Assembly: GCF_013817205.1 (NCBI RefSeq)
Contig: NZ_JACDDD010000033.1
Location: 1 to 37,331 of the forward strand
DNA: 37,331 nt
Direction of reading: 5' to 3'
DNA from: Polaromonas sp.
GTDB lineage: Bacteria; Pseudomonadota; Gammaproteobacteria; Burkholderiales; Burkholderiaceae_C
The translations under genes were made by a program, and so were the position numbers. The notes beneath the pieces were generated by a model, which did not search any database, had not been told where the DNA came from, and saw only the letters and a program-made list of their open reading frames with translations. Of the stretch, positions 30,899 to 37,331 are shown piece after piece (within the stretch, counting starts at the first letter, position 1; each line of letters starts with the position of its first letter).

Positions 30899-31636
30899 TC
30901 AACCCATGTGCAAACCACCATTAAGCGAGAAGTCCGCGCCGGTGGCGTAGCCACCTTCGTCCGAGGCAATCCACGAAATGATGGAGGCGATTTCTTCTGG
31001 CGTGCCCAGGCGTTTGGCAGGCACACCGGCGACGATTTTCTCAAGCACGTCGGGGCGGATGGCCTTGACCATGTCGGTGCCGATGTAGCCGGGGCTCACG
31101 GTGTTGACCGTCACGCCCTTGCTGGCCACCTCTTGCGCCAGCGCCATGGTGAAGCCGTGCAGGCCGGCCTTTGCGGTGGAGTAGTTGACCTGGCCGAACT
31201 GGCCTTTCTGGCCGTTGACCGACGAGATGTTGACGATGCGCCCGTAGCCGCCTTCAATCATGCCCTCGATCACCTGCTTGGTGACGTTGAACATGCTGTT
31301 GAGGTTGGTGGAAATGACGGCATCCCAGTCGGCCTTGCTCATCTTGCGGAACTGGCCGTCGCGCGTGATGCCGGCGTTGTTGACCAGCACGCTGACCGGG
31401 CCGTGATCGGCCTTGACCTTGTCAAAGGCGGCGACGGTGGAGTCCCAGTCGCCGACGTTACCGACGGAGGTGTAGAAGGTGTAGCCCAGCGCCTTCTGCT
31501 CGTCTATCCATTTGGTGAAGTCGCGCGTGGGGCCGCAGCCGGCGATGACGGTGAAGCCGTCCTTGTGCAGGCGCTGGCAGATCGCGGTTCCGATGCCGCC
31601 CATGCCGCCTGTGACGTATGCAATTCGTTTTGCCAT
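30899..31636 (-). CDS. phaB: Acetoacetyl-CoA reductase (NADPH)
   Basis: Second step of polyhydroxybutyrate synthesis: reduces acetoacetyl-CoA to (R)-3-hydroxybutyryl-CoA. It is a short-chain dehydrogenase of 245 residues. The cofactor motif is TGGMGGIG, NNAGITRD follows at about residue 88, and the catalytic Ser and Tyr-x3-Lys are in SSVNGQKGQFGQVNYSTAK. GYIGTDM and the GLHMG C-terminus match PhaB of Cupriavidus type. It is the last gene of phaC-phaA-phaB, separated from phaA by 130 bases that contain a repeat copy. Confidence 0.96.
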   Translation of the reverse strand: MAKRIAYVTGGMGGIGTAICQRLHKDGFTVIAGCGPTRDFTKWIDEQKALGYTFYTSVGNVGDWDSTVAAFDKVKADHGPVSVLVNNAGITRDGQFRKMSKADWDAVISTNLNSMFNVTKQVIEGMIEGGYGRIVNISSVNGQKGQFGQVNYSTAKAGLHGFTMALAQEVASKGVTVNTVSPGYIGTDMVKAIRPDVLEKIVAGVPAKRLGTPEEIASIISWIASDEGGYATGADFSLNGGLHMG

Positions 31637-31702
31637 GTGTGTGCTCCTTGAGTTTTAGTTGTCGATCTGGTTTGCAAAAGCCATGCCACCGTGCAGTTTG
31701 CG

Positions 31703-31756
31703 CGCTATCAAATAAATAGCTGGTTGCGCTTGCTGCACAAGGGATGGGGACTGTTT
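31703..31756 (+). repeat. Dispersed GCTAT/ATAGC repeat between phaA and phaB
   Basis: Plus-strand orientation: GCTAT-CAAATAA-ATAGC, TGGTTGCGCTTGCTG, CACAAGGGATGGGGAC, TGTTTT. The hairpin end is well kept and the GGGGCT block is degenerate. In the pha transcript it is a small stem-loop between phaA and phaB. Confidence 0.65.
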
Positions 31757-31766
31757 TAACCCAAAT

Positions 31767-32945
31767 TCAGCGTTCCAGTGTGAGGGCAACCCCCATGCCG
31801 CCGCCGATACACAGGCTGGCGATGCCTTTTTTGGCGTCGCGGCGCACCATCTCGTGGATCAGCGTGACGAGAATGCGGCAGCCGGACGCGCCGATCGGGT
31901 GGCCGATGGCAATCGCGCCGCCGTTGACGTTGACCTTGCTGGTGTCCCAGCCCATCTCTTTGTTGACGGCGCAGGCCTGTGCGGCAAAGGCTTCGTTGAT
32001 TTCGAGCAGGTCCAGGTCTTGCGCCTTCCAGCCGGCGCGCTGCAGCGCCTTGGTCGATGCGGGCACCGGGCCCATGCCCATGTAGGCCGGGTCCAGGCCG
32101 GTGGTGGCGTAGCTGGCAATGCGGGCCAGCGGTGTCAGGCCCAGCGCAGCAGCCTTTTTGGCGGTCATGACCATCACGGCAGCGGCACCGTCGTTGATGC
32201 CGGAGGCATTACCCGCAGTCACGCCGCCGGCCTTGTCAAACGCGGGGCGCAGGCCGGCCAGGCCTTCGGCGCTGGTCTTGCGATTGATGAACTCGTCGGC
32301 GGAAAACACCAGCGGGTCGCCCTTTTTCTGCGGGATGGAGAAAGGAATGATCTCGCTTGAGAATTTGCCAGCGTCCTGCGCGGCCATGGCCTTGGTCTGG
32401 CTGGCCAGGGCCAGCTCGTCCTGCATGTCGCGGCTGATGCTGTACTTCTTGGCGACGTTTTCGGCGGTAATGCCCATGTGGTACTGGTTGTAGACGTCCC
32501 ACAGGCCATCGACGATCATGGTGTCGACCATCTTCCAGTCGCCCATGCGCTGGCCGTCGCGCGAGCCGTTGAGCACGTGGGGCGCGGCGCTCATGTTCTC
32601 CTGCCCGCCGGCAATCACGATCTCGCTGTCGCCGGTGGCAACCGATTGCGCGGCCAGCATGACAGCCTTCAGGCCGGAGCCGCAGACGGCGTTGATGGTG
32701 AGGCCGGGAACGCCGTGCGGAAAGCCGGCCTTGACCACGCTTTGCCGCGCCGGATTCTGACCCACGCCTGCAGCCAGCACCTGGCCCATGATGACTTCAC
32801 CGAGCAGCTCGGGCGACACGCCGGCGCGCTCGGCCACGGCCTTGATGACGGCCGCGCCCATTTCGGTGGCGGGGACCTTGGCCAGGCTGCCGCCGAACTT
32901 GCCGACGGCGGTGCGGGCTGCTGAAACGATGACGATGTCTTCCAT
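31767..32945 (-). CDS. phaA: Acetyl-CoA acetyltransferase (beta-ketothiolase)
   Basis: First step of polyhydroxybutyrate synthesis: condenses two acetyl-CoA to acetoacetyl-CoA. It has 392 residues. The nucleophile Cys88 is in NAVCGSGLKAV, the His is in GGAIAIGHPIGASG, and the second catalytic Cys is in CIGGGMG near the C-terminus. It lies 51 bases downstream of phaC on the minus strand and upstream of phaB. Confidence 0.96.
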   Translation of the reverse strand: MEDIVIVSAARTAVGKFGGSLAKVPATEMGAAVIKAVAERAGVSPELLGEVIMGQVLAAGVGQNPARQSVVKAGFPHGVPGLTINAVCGSGLKAVMLAAQSVATGDSEIVIAGGQENMSAAPHVLNGSRDGQRMGDWKMVDTMIVDGLWDVYNQYHMGITAENVAKKYSISRDMQDELALASQTKAMAAQDAGKFSSEIIPFSIPQKKGDPLVFSADEFINRKTSAEGLAGLRPAFDKAGGVTAGNASGINDGAAAVMVMTAKKAAALGLTPLARIASYATTGLDPAYMGMGPVPASTKALQRAGWKAQDLDLLEINEAFAAQACAVNKEMGWDTSKVNVNGGAIAIGHPIGASGCRILVTLIHEMVRRDAKKGIASLCIGGGMGVALTLER

Positions 32946-32996
32946 GATTTACTTTCTCTACGGTTAAATGTGTTCAGGACTCAGGCAGGTCCGAGA

Positions 32997-34739
32997 TCAG
33001 GCCTTGGACTTGACGTAGCGGCCAGGCGCGGCTTCGATGACCTTGTACTTGCGGCTGCCATAGGTTTTGGGTGCGGCAATCTGTTTGCCGGCATGGCTCT
33101 TGAGCCAGTCTGACCAGTCGGTCCACCAGCTGCCGGGGTGCTCGGTGGCACCCTTGAGCCAGTCGGCTTGGCTCGCCGGAAACTTGCCTTGTGGCAGCTT
33201 GTCGTTGGTCCAGTGGCTGCGCTTTTTCTTGGCGGGCGGGTTGATGACGCCGGCAATGTGGCCGGAAGCGCCCATGACAAAACGCTTTTTGCCTGGCAAG
33301 ACCTGTGTACTGGCGTAAGCGCCGCCTACAGGCACGATGTGGTCTTCGCGCGAACCATAGATATAGGTGGGCATGTCCACTTTGCGCAAGTCCACTTTTT
33401 CACCGCAGACCGTGAGCTTGCCGGGCTTGGCGAGGTTGTTCTCAAAATAGGTGTTGCGCAGATACCAGGCGTAAAACGGGCCCGGCAGATTGGTCGAGTC
33501 GCTGTTCCAGTAGAGCAGGTCAAACGGCGGCGGGGTTTCGCCCTTGAGGTAGTTGCCGACCACGTAGTTCCAGACCAGATCATTGGGCCGCAGGAAGCTG
33601 AAGGTGGAGGCCAGGTCCTGGCCCTTGAGCAGGCCGCCCTTGCCCATCTGCATCTCGCGGAACTGGACGGATTGCTCGTCGATGAAAATGTCGAGGATGC
33701 CGGTGTCGCTGAAGTCGAGCAGCGAGGTTAAAAAAGTGGCGCTGGCCACCGGCTTTTCGCCACGCGCAGCCAGAACGGCCAGTGCGGTGGCAAGAATGGT
33801 TCCGCCCACACAGAAGCCGAGGGCATTGATGGTTTTGGCGCCGGTTATCTCCTGTGTGACTTCAATCGCCTTGATGGCGGCCTGGTCGATGTAGTCGTCC
33901 CAGGTTTTGCCGGACATGGATTCGTCGGGGTTGCGCCAGCTCACCACAAAAGTGCGGTGGCCCTGTGCCACGGCGTAGCGGATCAATGAGTTCTCGGGCT
34001 GCAGATCAAGAATGTAGAACTTGTTGATGCAAGGCGGCACCAGCAAAAAAGGACGCTCGTGTACTTTGGCGGTGAGCGGTTTGTATTCAAGCAGCTGAAA
34101 AAAATCATTTTCAAAGACCACTGCGCCTTCGGTGGTGGCAACGTTTTTGCCGACTTCGAAAATGCTTTCATCGGTCATTGAGACATGGCCCTGCTTCATG
34201 TCGTGCAGCAGGTTGGTCAGGCCCTGGGCGATGCTTTCACCCTGGGTGTCTATGGCTTTTTTCTGCGCCTCGGCATTGAACGCCAGGAAATTGCTGGGGG
34301 CGGCGGCGGCCATGGCTTGCTCAACCGCAAAGCGCACACGGGCCTTGGTTTTTTCATCGCCCTCGATGGCGTCGGCCAGGCCCATCAGGGTGCGGGCATT
34401 GAGCAGATAGGCCGAGGCGGAAAACTGGGCCACCGGGTTTTGGTGCCAGGCTTCTGCGGCAAAACGCCTGTCGGCAAGACCTTGCGTGCCAGACTGCAAG
34501 CCGCTGTTCCAGAGCGCGCTGATGTCTTCGAGGTATTTTTTCTGGATCTCCAGCAGCTTGTGCGGGTCAATCTGCAGCGGTGGCGGCGCAGCTTGCGGTG
34601 TGGCCATGCCGATCTGGGGATAACCGGCCGGCATGCCGAGGCCGCCTCCGGCCATTGCGCCCATGACCTGTTTCAGGCCCTGTGCAAAGGTCTCCTGCAT
34701 CTGTTGGGCCGCTTGCGCCATGTTTGCGTCAGAATTCAT
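32997..34739 (-). CDS. phaC: Class I polyhydroxyalkanoate synthase
   Basis: Polymerises (R)-3-hydroxyacyl-CoA into storage polyester at the granule surface. It has 580 residues, the usual size for class I. The lipase-like box is GFCVGG with catalytic Cys310; the Asp is in YGSREDHIVP and the His in GASGHIAGVINPP, as in Cupriavidus necator PhaC. The N-terminal 60 residues are Gln/Met/Gly/Pro-rich and variable, as expected. It is the first gene of phaC-phaA-phaB. A small membrane protein is divergent from it. Confidence 0.96.
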   Translation of the reverse strand: MNSDANMAQAAQQMQETFAQGLKQVMGAMAGGGLGMPAGYPQIGMATPQAAPPPLQIDPHKLLEIQKKYLEDISALWNSGLQSGTQGLADRRFAAEAWHQNPVAQFSASAYLLNARTLMGLADAIEGDEKTKARVRFAVEQAMAAAAPSNFLAFNAEAQKKAIDTQGESIAQGLTNLLHDMKQGHVSMTDESIFEVGKNVATTEGAVVFENDFFQLLEYKPLTAKVHERPFLLVPPCINKFYILDLQPENSLIRYAVAQGHRTFVVSWRNPDESMSGKTWDDYIDQAAIKAIEVTQEITGAKTINALGFCVGGTILATALAVLAARGEKPVASATFLTSLLDFSDTGILDIFIDEQSVQFREMQMGKGGLLKGQDLASTFSFLRPNDLVWNYVVGNYLKGETPPPFDLLYWNSDSTNLPGPFYAWYLRNTYFENNLAKPGKLTVCGEKVDLRKVDMPTYIYGSREDHIVPVGGAYASTQVLPGKKRFVMGASGHIAGVINPPAKKKRSHWTNDKLPQGKFPASQADWLKGATEHPGSWWTDWSDWLKSHAGKQIAAPKTYGSRKYKVIEAAPGRYVKSKA

Positions 34740-34861
34740 GCTTGTCTCCGGGGATATCTGCAGGCTCTTGAAAGGCTGTCTGTGTCGAGCTGTGATAGCC
34801 GCGGCAGGTCAACTCTAGTATCGTGGAAACTTTCTCAACTCCTGACGCAGCGCAAAGATTT

Positions 34862-35179
34862 ATGTATTTAATCGTCATTGCCTGGATGTATGTCGTGCTC
34901 ATGATGAGCGTCGCAGAAGCCACCCACTCAAGCGGTACGCTGCTGGGCGCGCTCATGACCTTTGTACTCTATGGCGTGGGGCCCGTGGCATTGGTGGTTT
35001 ACCTGATGGGTGCACCATCACGGCGCAAGGCCATCAAGGCCCGTGAAGCAGCCGAAGCCGCGGAGGCGACCACGCTGATGCCTTCCTCATTCGAGCCAGA
35101 TGCAGGCAGCCATGCGGCCGGTGGTGCCAAAACCGTTGCCCTTGATGCCGGCATCACGCCGATGCGAAAAGAACCGTGA
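34862..35179 (+). CDS. Small membrane protein, hypothetical
   Basis: A 105-residue protein with two transmembrane helices (about residues 2-22 and 28-50: YLIVIAWMYVVLMMSVAEA and LLGALMTFVLYGVGPVALVVYLMG), then a charged SRRKAIKAREAAEAAEA helix. I recall similar short proteins in Burkholderiales genomes but no assigned function. The ATG at 34862 is taken because the first helix starts there; a GTG at 34823 would add 13 residues. The last 93 bases lie antisense over the 3' end of pgeF, so two proteins share that DNA. Confidence 0.65.
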   Translation: MYLIVIAWMYVVLMMSVAEATHSSGTLLGALMTFVLYGVGPVALVVYLMGAPSRRKAIKAREAAEAAEATTLMPSSFEPDAGSHAAGGAKTVALDAGITPMRKEP

Positions 35180-35893
35180 GGCATTGCCCACGGTGCACCA
35201 GGGTGCACTGCCGTCATTGCCAAAGATCTGCGTGATACCCAGCGCCTGAAGCCGGAGCCGGGCCAGGCCGGCGAGGTCGGCCAGGTATTTGCCCGGCGCG
35301 GCTGCAGTGAAACAAACAGCGGCGCGAGGATCAATGTCCACAAAAGCCGCCCTCACCTCTGCGCCCACTTCAAAAGCTGCCGGGCCTATGCACGGCCCCA
35401 ACCATGCTATGGTATTGATAGCTGCTCGCGCTTGTCCGGCAAGGGCTGGTGCCCAAAAATGTTCACAAGTCTGTTCCAGCACCCCGCGCCCATGCTCCCC
35501 GGCCAGGCCGCGCCAGCCGGCGTGGGCGGCCGCAACGCCCGAGCCCTGGGTGTCGGTCAACAACACCGGCAGGCAGTCAGCCACCATGATGGTGCATGCA
35601 ATGCGGCGCTGCGAGGTGATGGCGGCGTCGGCCCGCTGGCCCTGCGGTGTGCCACCGTCCAGCGGCAGCACCGACCAGCCATGTATCTGCTGCAGAAATA
35701 CCGGATTGGCGCCGGTCGCCTGCGCCAGCAGCTCACGGTTGGCTGCCACAAGCGCCGGCGCATCGCCGACGTGGTCGCCCAGGTTCATGCTGTCCCAGGG
35801 CGTGACGGACACTCCCCCCTGCCGGGTCGTGAAGACCGCACGCACGCCGGATGGCGCGGGCCAGTCGGGGATCAGCCAGTCGGGATTCACCAC
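35087..35893 (-). CDS. pgeF: Peptidoglycan editing factor PgeF / YfiH-type laccase-domain protein
   Basis: A laccase-domain (DUF152) protein of 268 residues. E. coli YfiH removes wrongly incorporated L-Ser from peptidoglycan precursors, and relatives (LACC1) act on purine nucleosides. The metal-site residues are visible: His in QQIHGWS, Cys in MVADCLPV and His in AAHAGWRGL. The C-terminus RFFSHRRD...TGRMAACIWLE is typical. Residues about 147-163 come from the dispersed repeat, just after GRGVLEQTCEHF. In Burkholderiales pgeF usually precedes phaC, as here on the same strand, but a small opposite-strand gene lies between them. Confidence 0.92.
   Translation of the reverse strand: MVNPDWLIPDWPAPSGVRAVFTTRQGGVSVTPWDSMNLGDHVGDAPALVAANRELLAQATGANPVFLQQIHGWSVLPLDGGTPQGQRADAAITSQRRIACTIMVADCLPVLLTDTQGSGVAAAHAGWRGLAGEHGRGVLEQTCEHFWAPALAGQARAAINTIAWLGPCIGPAAFEVGAEVRAAFVDIDPRAAVCFTAAAPGKYLADLAGLARLRLQALGITQIFGNDGSAPWCTVGNASRFFSHRRDAGIKGNGFGTTGRMAACIWLE
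35402..35459 (+). repeat. Dispersed GCTAT/ATAGC repeat, copy inside pgeF
   Basis: Plus strand: GCTAT-GGTATTG-ATAGC, TGCTCGCGCTTGTCCG, GCAAGGGCTGGTGCCC, AAAAAT. Antisense to pgeF, the 17-codon core (35405-35455) encodes WAPALAGQARAAINTIA in the same frame as the mutL and permease copies. Confidence 0.75.
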
Positions 35894-35907
35894 CGCGCCG
35901 CCAGGCG

Positions 35908-35995
35908 GTCAATTTTCCGACGGGCCGCCCCTAGGAAAATTAGCCCCCTCGGGGGGCAGCGAAACACACGAAGTGGTGAGCGTGGGGGCCACATG
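35908..35995. repeat. Second dispersed-type repeat, multi-hairpin, intergenic
   Basis: AATTTTCC (35911-35918) and GGAAAATT (35934-35941) are perfect inverted copies around GGGCCGCCCC. Next comes GCCCCC-tcg-GGGGGC (35943-35957), then CACACGAAGTG and AGCGTGGGGGCC. This combination is familiar to me from intergenic regions of Comamonadaceae. It fills the gap between maiA (upstream) and pgeF and could act as a terminator or attenuator. A short scrap, CTAGCCCCCTC, occurs after mutL (8867). Confidence 0.6.
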
Positions 35996-35996
35996 T

Positions 35997-36638
35997 TCAG
36001 GGCTCGTTGTCCGGACAGGCCGAGGGCTGGGCTTTCTGGAAAGCCTCCAGCGCCATGCAGGCTTCAAAAGCGGCCATGGTGCGCGGCAGGCCGTCGAAGT
36101 TCACCTTGAAGCGCCGGCCATTGAAAATTTGTGGCACCAGGCAACAGTCGGCGAGGGTCGGCGTGTCGCCATAGCAGTAGGTCGAAGGGGGTAGCTGGCT
36201 CAGTTGTCGCTCGAAGGCTTCCAGCCCTTCCCGCACCCAGTGCTGGTACCAGGTGTTTTTGGCTTCTTCATCAATCTTGAGCTCGCGCACCAGGTACTTG
36301 AGTACGCGCAGGTTGTTCAGCGGGTGGATCTCGCAGGCGATGGACTGCGCCAGCGCGCGGACCCTGGCGCGGCCCACGGCGTCGGCTGGCAGCAGCGCGG
36401 GTGTGGGGTGCTTTTCGTCGAGGTATTCAATGATGGCCATGGACTGCGACAGGCGCTCGCCCTCATCGGTTTCCAGCATGGGCACCAGCATGTTGGCCGA
36501 CACGGCGGCATAGTCGTCCTTGCGATGATCGCCTTTTGCAATATGCACCGGCAGGTAGTCGTAAGGCAGGCCCTTGAGCTGCAGTGCAATACGCACGCGG
36601 TAGGACGCGGATGAACGGAAGTAGTTGTAGAGTTTCAT
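35997..36638 (-). CDS. maiA: Maleylacetoacetate isomerase (zeta-class glutathione transferase)
   Basis: A 213-residue zeta-class glutathione transferase. The N-terminal active-site motif SSASYRVRIALQLKG has the SSxxxR triad, and MLVPMLETDEGERLSQSMAIIEYLDE supplies the glutathione-binding cis-Pro and Ser. It isomerises maleylacetoacetate, or the analogous maleylpyruvate of the gentisate pathway, to the fumaryl form. The latter would fit a salicylate 5-hydroxylase, whose product is gentisate, 35 kb away at the left edge; this link is speculative. The ATG at 36638 fits the family; an ATG 4 codons upstream is possible. It is divergent from the oxidoreductase at 36740. Confidence 0.88.
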   Translation of the reverse strand: MKLYNYFRSSASYRVRIALQLKGLPYDYLPVHIAKGDHRKDDYAAVSANMLVPMLETDEGERLSQSMAIIEYLDEKHPTPALLPADAVGRARVRALAQSIACEIHPLNNLRVLKYLVRELKIDEEAKNTWYQHWVREGLEAFERQLSQLPPSTYCYGDTPTLADCCLVPQIFNGRRFKVNFDGLPRTMAAFEACMALEAFQKAQPSACPDNEP

Positions 36639-36739
36639 GGAGGACAGCATAAAGGAAACGAATCGCCTGGGCGACTGGCGAATGTGCCCGGGCCCGCTAC
36701 CATGCCCGATTGCCTAAAACCCTTGAAGCGGAGATACCC

Positions 36740-37331
36740 ATGAGCGCCATCCCATCACGCACCAACCACCAGGTCCGCTTGGCCAGCCGCCCGGTCGGCC
36801 TGCCGACACGTGACAACTGGAGCTTCACCACGGAGCCGGTCGCCGAGCCCGGCCCTGGCGGCGTGCTGGTCAAGACCCTGTGCCTGTCGCTGGATCCGGC
36901 CATGCGGGGCTGGATGAACGAGGGCAAAAGCTACATCCCGCCGGTCGAGATCGGTGCGGTAATGCGGGCCGGCGGCGTCGGTCAGGTGATCGCGTCGAAC
37001 AACACCACCTTTGCCGTGGGTGACTACGTCAACGCCGGGCTGGATGTGCAGGAATACTGCCTGATCCCCGAAGAACAGATCAAGCGCAGCGGCATGTTCA
37101 AGATTGATGCGCGCATGGGCCTGACCTCCTGGCTCAACGTGCTCGGCATGCCAGGCATGACCGGTTATTTCGGACTGATGGACGTGGGCCAGCCCAAGCC
37201 TGGCGAAACTGTGGTGGTGTCGGGCGCGGCAGGTGCTGTCGGCCAGACCGTCGGCCAGATCGCCAAGCTCAAGGGCTGCCGCGTGGTCGGCATTGCCGGC
37301 GGCAAGGCCAAGTGCGACTGGGTCGTCAAAG
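36740..37331 (+). CDS. MDR-type NADP-dependent oxidoreductase (CurA/prostaglandin-reductase-like), cut by window edge
   Basis: The N-terminal 197 residues of a medium-chain reductase without zinc ligands, of the CurA/leukotriene B4 dehydrogenase group. These reduce the alpha,beta double bond of enones with NADPH. Visible features are LCLSLDPAMRGWMNEGKSYIPPVEIG, GMPGMTGYFGLMDVGQPKPGETVVVSGAAGAVG with the AAGxVG nucleotide motif, and IAKLKGCRVVGIAGG. GCGGAG lies upstream of ATG 36740. The C-terminus lies beyond base 37331. Confidence 0.93.
   Translation, partial: MSAIPSRTNHQVRLASRPVGLPTRDNWSFTTEPVAEPGPGGVLVKTLCLSLDPAMRGWMNEGKSYIPPVEIGAVMRAGGVGQVIASNNTTFAVGDYVNAGLDVQEYCLIPEEQIKRSGMFKIDARMGLTSWLNVLGMPGMTGYFGLMDVGQPKPGETVVVSGAAGAVGQTVGQIAKLKGCRVVGIAGGKAKCDWVVK

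Overview
The window is GC-rich, densely coded beta-proteobacterial chromosome. Gene families, gene order (pgeF-phaC-phaA-phaB; MiaA and MutL of Burkholderiales type) and two kinds of dispersed short repeat point to Comamonadaceae, something like Polaromonas or Rhodoferax. This placement is inferred from protein recognition and repeat style, not from a marker gene. No rRNA, tRNA, CRISPR array, insertion sequence or prophage was recognised.

Layout. Positions 1-6.9 kb hold oxidative catabolism genes: the large subunit of a Rieske ring hydroxylase (cut by the left edge), a lipoprotein alpha/beta hydrolase, a DedA membrane protein, and a two-subunit molybdenum hydroxylase (2Fe-2S subunit plus a Tat/lipobox-bearing Mo subunit) followed at 20 bases by an AraC regulator. 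Next comes mutL (7.0-8.9 kb). Between mutL and miaA (16.1 kb) lies a mixed accessory block: an NTF2-like protein divergent from a TetR regulator, a lipoprotein glycerophosphodiester phosphodiesterase, a decayed alpha/beta hydrolase, a NylB-like serine hydrolase divergent from a winged-helix/TPR regulator, and a Bcr/CflA-type MFS exporter whose stop overlaps the miaA start.

Positions 16.0-20.9 kb form one tightly coupled run in which stop and start codons overlap as ATGA: MFS, miaA, ABC ATPase and a small esterase, followed by a large FtsX-type permease. Its probable partner, an AttH/CrtC-like lipocalin-type protein, lies 2.4 kb further on (23.3 kb), beyond a small unknown protein, a LysR regulator, a DUF1127 protein and a universal stress protein. 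At 24.5-26.4 kb a MerR regulator is divergent from a DUF2938 / flavodoxin-fold oxidoreductase / DUF2798 operon with a textbook MerR promoter (19-base spacer with a dyad). Positions 26.4-27.5 kb are lower in GC, gene-poor and hold a DUF3892 protein and gene debris. Then follow an NTF2-like protein, a secreted BD-FAE-type hydrolase, a LysR regulator divergent from an FMN azoreductase, the polyhydroxybutyrate genes phaB, phaA and phaC on the minus strand, a small membrane protein, pgeF, maiA, and the start of an MDR-type oxidoreductase cut by the right edge.

The most striking structure is not a gene. A 50-60 base repeat, with a GCTAT...ATAGC hairpin at one end and a GGGGCT-rich block at the other, occurs in at least seven places, plus one possible half-copy. 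Four copies lie inside protein-coding genes (mutL, miaA, the FtsX permease, pgeF). Three of these four are read in the same orientation and the same reading frame, so they add a similar 17-residue peptide to three unrelated proteins. This resembles the in-frame Rickettsia palindromic elements. The mutL linker also carries a second, unrelated inverted repeat.
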